Origin: DASXRU01 sp036506395
Lineage (GTDB): Bacteria; Acidobacteriota; Blastocatellia; Pyrinomonadales; Pyrinomonadaceae
Assembly: GCA_036506395.1 (NCBI GenBank)
Contig: DASXRU010000206.1
Span: 1-59,788 of the forward strand
Length of the DNA: 59,788 bases
Reading direction: 5' to 3'
Position 1 is the stretch's first letter. The number at the start of each line of letters is the position of its first letter. Below the pieces are notes generated by a model. It did not search any database, had not been told where the DNA came from, and worked only from the letters and a program-made list of their open reading frames with translations. Positions 16,901 to 23,594 of this stretch are shown one piece after another. Position numbers and translations under genes: made by a program.

Positions 16901-17120
16901 TGAACGTGTACACGCCTTCATTGTTCGTAGTAGCGGTTTTTGCTGTGCCCGACGCATCTGTCAAAGTAACGGTGGCGCCGACGATTGCCGCGCCAAATTC
17001 ATCCACTACAAGCCCGCGCAAACTACCTCGCCCTTGTTGCGCGAAGCTTATTGATGTGAAGAGAGCCAGCGCCAGCAGCACGGTCAGGCTTCTCAACAAA
17101 GAATTTGAAATTGGTTTCAT
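13959..17120 (-). CDS. TonB-dependent receptor, Oar-like, with N-terminal carboxypeptidase-regulatory domain
   Basis: An outer-membrane beta-barrel of about 1053 residues from the ATG at 17120, chosen because the signal peptide starts there (KPISNSLLRSLTVLLALALFTSISFAQQ). No strong ribosome binding site precedes it, and an upstream in-frame start (17177) exists. A CarboxypepD_reg-like domain covers about 30-115 (GSLRGLVVDEFGAAIVGATV), the plug about 125-225, and the barrel the rest, ending in aromatic RFNF as outer-membrane barrels do. A Gly-rich, Arg-containing tract of about 80 residues lies near 895-975. In the Acidobacteria these receptors form large families taking up glycans or other large substrates. 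The substrate is unknown here. Confidence 0.85.
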   Translation of the reverse strand: MKPISNSLLRSLTVLLALALFTSISFAQQGRGSLRGLVVDEFGAAIVGATVTLTDASGTAKTATTNNEGVYTFSGLVPGKYTVIGAAKGFAVSEPSDVQLAAGQRQSLNLTLKVTIEEQKVTVAAEQPVSTEPTNNANQQVLTGKDLDALPDDPDELAAALQALAGPSMGPNGGTITIDGFSGGRMPPKESIREIRINQNPFAAENDRPSGGINILTKPGTDKLRGSASFNFNDESLNSRNPFSTNSPKRPPYQLRQYGGNLSGPLIKNKASYFFDLERRETDDNELVKATILDSNFNIVQFGQGVVVPRRVTTFSPRVDYALNDKNTLIARYSLNHSKTQNNGVTAFSLPERAYDSSFTQHTLQLTETAVLGPTMINETRFQFSRQNSESLGNNTRPTISVSSAFVGGGSQVGHVVNSDTRWELQNFTSWQKNQHAIKFGGRIRGVNIKDINPNNFGGTYSFNGGFGPQLDANNNLVLVNGNPVPVLLTSIERYRRTLLFQSQGLTGQQIRALGGGASQFSINSGNPEASVKQIDVGVYAQDDWRLKPNLTVSFGLRYENQTNISSKFNFAPRLAAAWSPGAGNSAKPPKTVVRGGVGVFFNRFGEGQTLQANRFNGVNQQQFQLSETPLFVNGVFVPPPPTVLDNFPALPPVSALSASGRVTTWRVSPDLRAPVLYLAGTQIEHQLPYKTTMFLGIFSVHIQHVIRARDINAPLPGTITAATPQGIRPNPALGDIYRYESSGRFNQNQFFIGFNNRLNKVIALNGSYVYSRTTNDTDGQGSGLFPANSYDLTGEFGRGAGDVRHRFNLSGTINVPWGKFTLNPFIIASSGPPFNIVTGLDQNLDRVLTERPSFAAADANCASANIRCTAFGRFNLVPLPGEQIIPRNYGRGPSFFSANLRVSRTWSFVDVHKAGSAASTNAQGGNRQGGNRGGGPEGGRGGGGRTPIGPSGGIGGIGGGGAQGRGGGGIPGVGPGGFGGGGAAEKRYNLTLSINFQNILNNVNLTPPVGNLSSPLFGQSLGLASFGGFGGGPGGGAGAGNRRISAQVRFNF

Positions 17121-17245
17121 GATGATAGCTATGTCTAACTGCAATTGATCTGAAGAGCGGGAAAGCGCAAACGACAAAGATCACTCCAAATGGATGCCGG
17201 TGACTGTTCATCGCTCATTAATGATCCTTCGCCGCTCCAAATAAT

Positions 17246-18517
17246 TTACGGCCCAATGCCTCCAAAGAATCCGATTCCGGCGCCCCCCACATTTGCCCCC
17301 GGACTGGCGCCGGCAGGCTGTCCCGCCTGCTGTTGTCTGGCGGCCAGAAGATTGAGCAATGTGTCGGCGCCAGTCACAAGTGTGATTGCCGTCAAGCGCG
17401 AAGGATCGGCCCCAGTCGTGCTGGAAACGATAATTGTGTCGCCCACCTTCAAGTCAGCCAAAGATATTGTTGGCAACTGTTCCAGCATGGCTTGAATATT
17501 CATGCCGCCACCGCCTGCGCGCGGCCCGTTACCCGGGCCGGTGCCCGCGCCTTGCGGTCGCCCTTCCGGTTGGGCGGACGGATTTCCCTGCGCCCCAGCG
17601 GCGCCGGGGCCTCCGGGGGCTCTACCGCCGCCACCTCCCATCGCCATCATCATTCCGATGTCCTGCGGAAAACGACGCAGTACAGCATCTTGCTTGATGA
17701 CCACCGTCAGCGGTTGCTTGGTTTGCAAATCATTGATCTTAACTTCGCCGGTCGCCGCATCGATTGCCGTCACCACACCACCGACCGTGCGAAACGAACC
17801 GGTCACTACTTTCTCCGCCGTAAAGTGGGTTCCGTCCGCGCTTCTTTCACCAAGAGCCCGCAGTTGGTCGCCAACCTTCAGCTGTGGCAGCGAACTAGGC
17901 TTAGCATCACTAAACCTGATCGAATCCGGAGCGTAGCGCAGCATCTTAACGTTGTCCGTCACCGGAATGATCACCGGCTGCGGCCCCATCATCGAGCGAA
18001 AGGTAATTGTGATTTCCTTTGACGCGGGATTCAAAGCGCTGATGGTTCCAAAAATGCCGCGCTGTCGCCATTCGGCGCGCTCTTTGTCCTGCTTCTTCGC
18101 GATATCTGATTGGCTGACGATAAACAACTGTTGTGCGGGCACTGATTTACGATCTTCTGATACCCTGCCTCGCGCATAGAGTCCATCGCCAACCGCGATG
18201 TCGGTCAAAGTAATTTTGACTGCCTTGGTGCGATCCATCTCGCCCGGCGGCATGCGCTCATAGGTGGTCTTTTCGCTGAGTTTCACCGTGACGACCGAAC
18301 CCTTGTCGGTCTTGACAGTCATTTGCCCGGCGGGCCCATTTACCTCTGCTACCTTGCCGTAAACACCTGTGCCGGTAATCGCGGGATCACTGCTTTGCGC
18401 CTGGCTGCCCGGCGCCGAATTCGCCGGGGTCGTAGCCGCTGAAGCTTGGGGCGTTTGAGCAAATCCGGCGGTGCTAATAACGATTACAGTAAACGCACAA
18501 ATAATTACTCTCGTCAT
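17246..18517 (-). CDS. Exported DUF5666-type protein with Gly-rich tract
   Basis: A 423-residue protein. It has a signal peptide (TRVIICAFTVIVISTAGFAQ), an Ala/Ser/Pro linker, then three similar beta-rich modules of the DUF5666 type at about 50-125 (GVYGKVAEVNGPAGQMTVKT), 150-230 (IFGTISALNPASKEITITF) and 235-285 (VGGVVTAIDAATGEVKIND). A Gly/Pro-rich tract follows at about 290-345, then a short conserved-looking end with DLKVGDTIIVSSTTG. No enzymatic motif is visible. It is encoded 125 nt upstream of the TonB-dependent receptor on the same strand and shares the unusual Gly-rich composition, so the two may be co-transcribed and act together at the outer membrane (inference). Confidence 0.7.
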   Translation of the reverse strand: MTRVIICAFTVIVISTAGFAQTPQASAATTPANSAPGSQAQSSDPAITGTGVYGKVAEVNGPAGQMTVKTDKGSVVTVKLSEKTTYERMPPGEMDRTKAVKITLTDIAVGDGLYARGRVSEDRKSVPAQQLFIVSQSDIAKKQDKERAEWRQRGIFGTISALNPASKEITITFRSMMGPQPVIIPVTDNVKMLRYAPDSIRFSDAKPSSLPQLKVGDQLRALGERSADGTHFTAEKVVTGSFRTVGGVVTAIDAATGEVKINDLQTKQPLTVVIKQDAVLRRFPQDIGMMMAMGGGGGRAPGGPGAAGAQGNPSAQPEGRPQGAGTGPGNGPRAGGGGMNIQAMLEQLPTISLADLKVGDTIIVSSTTGADPSRLTAITLVTGADTLLNLLAARQQQAGQPAGASPGANVGGAGIGFFGGIGP

Positions 18518-18909
18518 TTTTCCTGTATTCCTTTTCTTAACATGTTGCCAGGGCCGGGTCTGGCACTTTTCTTGATTCGATATGTTCGGCTGATTTCACC
18601 GGGAAACAGTCTCTATTGTTACGCACGAGCAGGGAGGAATGTTCTAAATAAACTCACTAGATCGTGCGGTTTCCGGTTCCCGCGCGAGTTAGCATAGATT
18701 CGAAATCAGTGCGCCCGGTTGCAAGAAAGATGCGCAACCTAAATATTTAATCGGAAAGACAGCGGCTAGCGCTTGCACGCCCGGCGAAGCGTAAAGTTCC
18801 CGCAAATTTGCCCCGCAACCTTCCTTACGGACTCCTTCATCAGTTAGACGTCCCGTAGACCCGATTTGTTAGCAAGACTTGTGAGGATTTGGGAGGGGAA
18901 AACGGCCAG
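18518..18909. other. Intergenic region upstream of the DUF5666 gene
   Basis: About 390 bases without a credible gene. It should hold the promoter of the leftward DUF5666/TonB receptor transcript. A weak TTGCAA followed by a poor -10 is present, but nothing is strong enough to call. No repeat array was seen. Confidence 0.4.
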
Positions 18910-19893
18910 TCATGCGCTTTCCGGCCGCTTCCACGTCATTCGGTAGCGTGCGGTCAGAACCAATCCGAGGCTTATGATTAGCATGCCTCCAACCACCACT
19001 GGCCAAATGTAGGGTAGCGAAGAAACGAATATCCAGAAGCTGACACCCAGTAGCAGGGCAATGGACTCCGACTGTGCCCTTTTTGCAAAAAGTCGCCGTT
19101 GCAACCATCTTCCTGTGGCCGCGAAAATGACAACGCGTCCAAACAGGGTTGCAACAATTAAGAGCAGCAGCGCCATTATTCCGACTAATACGCTGACGGG
19201 CGTAGGTAACAACCAGAGGCAGAAAAACACTCCGGGGCCAATTACTATTGCGCCAAGTACTCCTATGATAGCCACACGCAAGCTGGTTAGCTGCAGCCGA
19301 GTCATCGCGCGGCTGACGGTACTGGGCATGGCAGCCGTCACAGCGAGCGAAACGACAAACCAGAAGAGCACCGCCAGCAGCCGAAGACCAAGAAAGACCG
19401 GCGACAATTGCGGGCTCAATAGTGTCGAAGGTTGTCGCATGGTCTTTCGCAGTTCGTCTTCGTAACCCGCATACATGATTGTCACTTTCTGCGGGTCACG
19501 AGCGGGGGCCACCTTTCCGTGGTGATACGTGCCGCCTATCACAATCACATCTCCGCCAATACGCGAGCCCTCTCGCTGAATAACTGAACCTCCAACCGTC
19601 GCGACGTCACCTTCAACAGTGCCTTCGACGAAGACATCACCGCCGAAGGCCATCGCGCCCTGCTTCACAGTTCCGGTGATTCTGAGTGACCGGCCCATGC
19701 CAAACACGGTGCTGTCAGTAACCCCATCTATCACCAGCGCCGACTTGTCATCGGGCCGGTCTTCCGGGTTTGTCTGCGCCCGAATCCCGCCAACCGCCAA
19801 AAGCAGAAGGAACACAGACACGGCTATCTTTAGCGCAATGGGATTGGCAGACAGTTGGGAGGGTTGTTCGAGCGAGACTTCACTCACAATCAT
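18910..19893 (-). CDS. Bactofilin-like polymer-forming domain membrane protein
   Basis: A 327-residue protein with an N-terminal hydrophobic segment (about 22-40, ending IRAQ). A right-handed beta-helix-like stretch of bactofilin type follows at about 60-130 (GRSLRITGTVKQGAMAFGGDVFVEGTVEGDVATVGGS in pieces), then four or more membrane spans at about 165-310. The protein ends with a short basic tail. Bactofilins are usually cytosolic scaffolds, whereas here the beta domain appears to be exported and tethered by C-terminal membrane helices. The gene follows the anti-sigma gene by 30 nt, so it is probably part of the sigma/anti-sigma operon and may be a component of that envelope response. Confidence 0.7.
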   Translation of the reverse strand: MIVSEVSLEQPSQLSANPIALKIAVSVFLLLLAVGGIRAQTNPEDRPDDKSALVIDGVTDSTVFGMGRSLRITGTVKQGAMAFGGDVFVEGTVEGDVATVGGSVIQREGSRIGGDVIVIGGTYHHGKVAPARDPQKVTIMYAGYEDELRKTMRQPSTLLSPQLSPVFLGLRLLAVLFWFVVSLAVTAAMPSTVSRAMTRLQLTSLRVAIIGVLGAIVIGPGVFFCLWLLPTPVSVLVGIMALLLLIVATLFGRVVIFAATGRWLQRRLFAKRAQSESIALLLGVSFWIFVSSLPYIWPVVVGGMLIISLGLVLTARYRMTWKRPESA

Positions 19894-19923
19894 TGACTGA
19901 AATACGTGAATGTTGGGTGACCT

Positions 19924-20511
19924 CTATTCAGCGATTTGTGCGCGGTGGTAGCGGGCAATAAAACGCGGAAGCAATGCGATGGCCGTCACAAAGAGGAGCA
20001 GAATGAAGAATCCGAGCAGGTGCGACTCGAACACGAAGCTGCGCGTCAACATCCGAAAGATAATCGTTAGTCCGGTGCCGGCTTGATATACGGCGTCCCA
20101 GAGGAAATTGAAAAAGCCCTGAAGACGCGAAGCAAGTGTGCGCGCTGGTCCCCACACCATCTCGCCAGACGCAGCGCCGATCAGCGCAAAAGATGCTATA
20201 GCCAATATCAGACTGACGCGCAGGGCTTGTCGTCTTTCGGAGCGATCACGCATGCCTCCCATATGGCTCTCAGCGTGCGCGGCAATGACTTGCGCAAAGT
20301 TAAGCGGCAAAGTCATGGCCTGCGTTTCGTTGAGCGCAACATCAAGCTCGCAAAGCAATTGACGTTGCCTCAGCAGCTCCGCCGCACAGCCATCACAACC
20401 CCTGTAATGTTGTTCGAATAACTCGCGCGCGGAGTCGTCGAGCTCGCCGTCGAGATACGCGGCGACGTCCTCTGCCGGGCATTGATGTTTGTCAGTATCG
20501 AAGATGCTCAT
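19924..20511 (-). CDS. Transmembrane anti-sigma factor with zinc-binding domain
   Basis: A 195-residue protein. The N-terminal zinc-binding anti-sigma (ZAS) domain contains the HxxxCxxC motif as HYRGCDGC at about residues 30-37, preceded by a Cys (HQCPAEDV) and the AYLDGELDDSARE helix typical of the family. Two or three hydrophobic segments follow (about 72-92, 118-128 and 155-180) with a basic end. It begins 28 nt after the sigma factor gene. It is expected to hold that sigma factor inactive at the membrane until a signal, redox or envelope stress, releases it. Confidence 0.85.
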   Translation of the reverse strand: MSIFDTDKHQCPAEDVAAYLDGELDDSARELFEQHYRGCDGCAAELLRQRQLLCELDVALNETQAMTLPLNFAQVIAAHAESHMGGMRDRSERRQALRVSLILAIASFALIGAASGEMVWGPARTLASRLQGFFNFLWDAVYQAGTGLTIIFRMLTRSFVFESHLLGFFILLLFVTAIALLPRFIARYHRAQIAE

Positions 20512-20539
20512 ATGATCCGTCGTCGCCTGGGCCAGAGGT

Positions 20540-21148
20540 TCAGTTGCCCGTAATCCCTCGTTGGACGAACTGCTGGCGCATCACTTCACGCGCCCGAAAC
20601 AATCGGTTCTTCACGGTCCCCAGTGGCAGTCCCGTTACTTCCACAATTTCGTCATAGCTGAGGTCGTGAGAATGCCGCAGCAGGATCAGTTCCTTGTACG
20701 GCGCCGGCAGCTTTTGCACTACCGCTTCAATTTCCGCGCGCCGCTCTTTCTTTTCGCTCTCCTGCTCGGGCGTCAGCCGGCCACTATCGATTGGGATTTC
20801 GCGCTGATCGGAATCCCCGCTGACGATGGCCTGCTCGCGCACGGCGTGACGGCGCAGGTGATCTACCGCGGCGTTGTGGGCAATTTTGTAAATCCAGGTC
20901 GAGAACTTGAACTCGGGACGGTAGCGCGCCAGTGACTTATAGACCTTGATGAAGACCTCTTGCGTCAGATCGAGCGCGACTTCGTAGTTGCCCACCATGC
21001 GATAGACGTATGCGCTGATTGGCCGCTGGTAGCGGCGCACGAGTTCTTCAAAGCCATCTTCGCGACCGGCTATGGCACTGGACACCAGTTCGCCATCCCC
21101 CAGCCCGCTATAGTTCTTCGATGGAATTAGGGACGCAGTCATTTCCAT
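20540..21148 (-). CDS. ECF-type RNA polymerase sigma factor
   Basis: A 202-residue sigma-70 family factor with only the sigma2 and sigma4 domains. Sigma2 lies at about 25-95 (FEELVRRYQRPISAYVYRMVG, then ALDLTQEVFIKVYKSL, FKFSTWIYKIAHN), and sigma4 at about 125-185 (LILLRHSHDLSYDEIVEVTGL, LGTVKNRLFRAREVMRQ), linked by a charged segment. It is followed at once by a zinc-binding anti-sigma gene, the standard partner arrangement. It lies immediately downstream of the PilM-like gene, so envelope and pilus genes could be among its targets. This is inference, since no conserved promoter motif was checked. Confidence 0.92.
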   Translation of the reverse strand: MEMTASLIPSKNYSGLGDGELVSSAIAGREDGFEELVRRYQRPISAYVYRMVGNYEVALDLTQEVFIKVYKSLARYRPEFKFSTWIYKIAHNAAVDHLRRHAVREQAIVSGDSDQREIPIDSGRLTPEQESEKKERRAEIEAVVQKLPAPYKELILLRHSHDLSYDEIVEVTGLPLGTVKNRLFRAREVMRQQFVQRGITGN

Positions 21149-21183
21149 GATGCTCCGTTGGTACGCCGCTGGATCAGCAAAAG

Positions 21184-21251
21184 TTTCAGTAGGACAGGCA
21201 TTCCTGCCTGTCTTCCCGTCTTGATGCCGATTCCGCTTCCTACTACTGAAA
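21184..21251. repeat. Nested inverted repeat upstream of the sigma factor gene
   Basis: An outer pair, TTTCAGTAG (21184-21192) and CTACTGAAA (21243-21251), encloses GACAGGCATTCCTGCCTGTC (21193-21212), a 7-bp-arm palindrome related to the one at 3751-3770. The nested design resembles the element at 3127-3187. It lies in the 119-nt gap between the PilM-like and sigma factor genes. Confidence 0.55.
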
Positions 21252-21267
21252 GGTCAGAATGAACCCA

Positions 21268-22221
21268 TTATTGCGACCACGCAAGAGTAGCCAGCCCGGC
21301 CGGTGCAGCAATCCGGTCGAAACTAAAATCTCCTTCGGGCAAAGTCAGGCCCACGTCAGCCGCGTTCAAAGCGCGAATACTGCTGCCCAGAGTCTCATTC
21401 ACGATCTCCGCGACGCGGGTCTTGCTCATGCCCTCGCCCACAACTAGAAGTCGATCTATCGAAGGGGCTTCAACCGCGGGGCCATCACTTCCTGCGCGAT
21501 CTCGATAAAAGAGCAACACGCGATAAAGCTCGTCATCACAGTCGTCAGGCTCGCATAAGACCGATCTCATGATCAGCGGTTGATTATCGCGCAACAATAC
21601 AGTGGTGAAGCCCTGTTCGTGCGACGTCAGCAGCAGTGCATCTCCGCGATTGCCGTTTCTCACCAACCAGCGTTCTTCGCCCACGTGTCTTGGCAAAACC
21701 AACCCCGCTCGCCAGCCCAGGGCCGTAAAAACCGTCTCGTATTCCTGGAGCACGGATGTTCGGACGCCGGTGGCAACATAGCGCGCCCTGCCCTGCGGAT
21801 CGGGCGCCAATCGTTCGCGGGCAACGCTGAGCTCCCTTACGGAAACGCCAAAGCCACGCTCCAACTTCCACTCGAGAACTTCTTCTAGCTCGCGGCGCGA
21901 TGCTAAGGCACTCTCCAGATTCAAAATTATCGTTCGGGCAGCAGACTCTGGCAGCGCTACCGACCATTTGCGCTGACGCAGCAGTCCGGCACTGGTCACC
22001 AGTTCCGACAAAGCTTCGACCAGCGCGGCAGGATCCGCGACGTTGGGTTCGTCGAAGCTCGGACTTACGAGATCCGGCGCGAGGGTGATCGTCGCTGCGC
22101 GACGCAATGCGAAACCCTGGCGGCGGCGTTCCAGTTGCACCACAGAAGCGGAGCCTTTTTCCAGGCCCAGGGCCGTCGCCGGAAATCGCGGGGCTACAAG
22201 CTTGTTAAGGGGGTTCGCCAT
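21268..22221 (-). CDS. PilM-like actin-fold protein of type IV pilus/type II secretion
   Basis: About 317 residues from the ATG at 22221. An upstream in-frame ATG at 22275 would add residues encoded by a heptamer repeat arm and is unlikely to be the true start. The protein resembles PilM/GspL cytoplasmic parts: GLEKGSASVVQL near the start, WSVALPESAARTIILNLE at about 90-110, and an acidic region then DRLLVVGEGMSKTRVAEIVNETLG with the second phosphate-binding-like loop near 260. No membrane span is seen. PilM normally works with PilN, PilO and PilP, but none of these follows here: the next gene is the sigma factor. Confidence 0.75.
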   Translation of the reverse strand: MANPLNKLVAPRFPATALGLEKGSASVVQLERRRQGFALRRAATITLAPDLVSPSFDEPNVADPAALVEALSELVTSAGLLRQRKWSVALPESAARTIILNLESALASRRELEEVLEWKLERGFGVSVRELSVARERLAPDPQGRARYVATGVRTSVLQEYETVFTALGWRAGLVLPRHVGEERWLVRNGNRGDALLLTSHEQGFTTVLLRDNQPLIMRSVLCEPDDCDDELYRVLLFYRDRAGSDGPAVEAPSIDRLLVVGEGMSKTRVAEIVNETLGSSIRALNAADVGLTLPEGDFSFDRIAAPAGLATLAWSQ

Positions 22222-22228
22222 TCTGGAT

Positions 22229-22351
22229 TTTGTTCTTTGATTTTTGATCTTTGTACTTTGATTTTGATTGCGCATGTGCTACCGAAGTCCCGACCAGTAC
22301 CTCGTGAAGGTCAAAAAACCAAAGTTCAAAGATCAAAACACAAAGATCAAA
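22229..22351. repeat. Heptamer hairpin between gspG-like and PilM-like genes
   Basis: The left arm is five units TTTGWWY at 22229-22263 (TTTGTTC, TTTGATT, TTTGATC, TTTGTAC, TTTGATT) plus a partial unit. The right arm at 22309-22351 contains GGTCAAA, GTTCAAA, GATCAAA, ACACAAA and GATCAAA. The arms are largely complementary, separated by about 45 nt. They fill most of the gap between the two genes. Confidence 0.8.
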
Positions 22352-22360
22352 AAGCCGCGG

Positions 22361-22834
22361 CTACCATTCACTATATGGCCGTCCATCCGTTCCCACATCA
22401 GTAGATTTGCTGTGAACGTCTACGATACCCTCTCCGCCCTCGACTGAGCTCGGGTCCTCGCCGGGCACCGCATCCCAGGCTTTCTCCTGCGTCATCGGAT
22501 CTTCCGGAATTTCACGCATGTAGCCGCCGCTTATAAGGTCCTCAAGCTGCTGCGGCAACTTGCCCTTATCGGCTGCGTACTGATCAATCATTTTTCTCAT
22601 CTGGAACAGGTCGTCACGCAACACCGTCTCCCGCGCATGGACGACAGTCTTCTGATACTGCGGCAATGCAACCGCAGCCAGTATGATGATGATCGAAATC
22701 ACGATCATCAACTCCAGCAGCGTAAAACCGTTCGATTTCGAATTGCGGATTGCGGATTGCGGATTGAAACGCAAATCAGCTCTTCTTGAATCCAAAATCC
22801 GAAATCCGAAATTCGAAATCGCCTTACCAGTCAC
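22361..22834 (-). CDS. GspG-type pseudopilin with repeat-encoded leader
   Basis: The longest frame is 157 residues from a GTG at 22834, which overlaps the stop of the previous pseudopilin gene by 11 nt. The prepilin cleavage site is NG^FTLLELMIV with Glu at +5, followed by a hydrophobic helix. The C-terminal pattern DVHSKSTD, then GRPYSEW, matches the Ca-binding end of GspG-like major pseudopilins. The leader before the cleavage site is encoded by heptamer repeats (AATCCGC units). A TTG within the leader (about 22779) with AGAAGAG upstream is an alternative start. After processing, about 122 residues remain. It would form or cap a secretion pseudopilus. Confidence 0.82.
   Translation of the reverse strand: MTGKAISNFGFRILDSRRADLRFNPQSAIRNSKSNGFTLLELMIVISIIIILAAVALPQYQKTVVHARETVLRDDLFQMRKMIDQYAADKGKLPQQLEDLISGGYMREIPEDPMTQEKAWDAVPGEDPSSVEGGEGIVDVHSKSTDVGTDGRPYSEW
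22742..22821. repeat. Heptamer hairpin inside the pseudopilin leader
   Basis: The left arm is three units ATTGCGG plus ATTG at 22742-22766. The right arm is AATCCGA, AATCCGA, AATTCGA and AATCG at 22796-22821. The arms are complementary apart from one position per unit, with a 29-nt loop. The whole element lies within the coding region for the leader peptide that prepilin peptidase removes. Confidence 0.8.
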
Positions 22835-23564
22835 TATACTTCTCTCCGTTCAGCGCCGTCTCCTTCGACATTGAATGCACGTCAAAGACGTTCTCGCCAC
22901 CCCACGAATTTGAACCCGGCCGATCGTAGCAGGAGCGCAGATCCCACTTGGCTTCACCCGTCATGGGATCGATTGGAATCGCGCGCAGGTAAACTTTCTT
23001 CTTCGCAGTTGCTTGCTCGCTGCCGACGTCCGTGGCATTAACATTCAGATTGCCTCTTCCACCCAATGCACCAGTAGCAAAAGGCAACACATCAACGCCC
23101 TTGATCAGCGTCTCGAGGTCGGGGGGGTAACGATCCGGATTATCAACTGTGAAGATTGTCTGGTCGCTGATGTAAACACGTATGCGCGGATCGGCGGAAG
23201 TTGCACCAGTTCCTGACGGCGTTCCTCTTCCGCTGCCGCCCGCTCCGCCACTGCCAGTGCCAGTGCCAGTGCCGGGGCTCACTAGCGGGGCAGCTATAGC
23301 CTCGCGGTGAAATTGATCGATGGCGCTGCGTATCTCGCGTAGAGTCTCCCGCAGTTGCTGCTCCTTCTGACGCTTCACCGACACCTTCATTAGTGGGATG
23401 ACACCCAGAGTGAGGATCGTGAGCACAGTGATCGTTATCACTAATTCCAGAAGTGTGAAACCACGAGAAGGGGGACGGGACGGGGAGATAGGGAGACGGG
23501 GAGACTCTGAGAAAAGATTCTCCGCTATCCCTCGTCGCGTTCCTATGTCTCCCTGTCTCCCCAT
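22824..23564 (-). CDS. GspG-like pseudopilin, larger paralogue
   Basis: A 246-residue prepilin. The ATG at 23564 lies inside an octamer repeat arm that also supplies an SD-like AGGGAG. The 34-residue leader (rich in Arg, Pro and Ser) ends in SRG^FTLLELVITITVL, a typical prepilin peptidase site with Glu +5. The mature protein has the hydrophobic helix, then KVSVKRQKEQQLRETLREIRSAIDQFHREA. A Gly/Thr/Ser-rich linker follows at about 98-118, then a domain ending NVFDVHSMSKETALNGEKYSDW in pieces, the same ending pattern as the next gene. The two genes look like diverged duplicates. It lies between the secretin and the shorter pseudopilin. Confidence 0.82.
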   Translation of the reverse strand: MGRQGDIGTRRGIAENLFSESPRLPISPSRPPSRGFTLLELVITITVLTILTLGVIPLMKVSVKRQKEQQLRETLREIRSAIDQFHREAIAAPLVSPGTGTGTGSGGAGGSGRGTPSGTGATSADPRIRVYISDQTIFTVDNPDRYPPDLETLIKGVDVLPFATGALGGRGNLNVNATDVGSEQATAKKKVYLRAIPIDPMTGEAKWDLRSCYDRPGSNSWGGENVFDVHSMSKETALNGEKYSDW

Positions 23565-23578
23565 CTCCCTGTCTCCCT
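23482..23578. repeat. Octamer hairpin upstream of and within the larger pseudopilin leader
   Basis: The left arm is GGGGAGAT, AGGGAGAC and GGGGAGAC at 23482-23505. The right arm is GTCTCCCT, GTCTCCCC, ATCTCCCT and GTCTCCCT at 23547-23578. The arms are complementary, with a loop of about 41 nt. Here the period is 8 rather than 7. The start codon and SD-like sequence of the pseudopilin lie in the right arm. Confidence 0.8.
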
Positions 23579-23594
23579 GTCCGCATCCTTCGGG

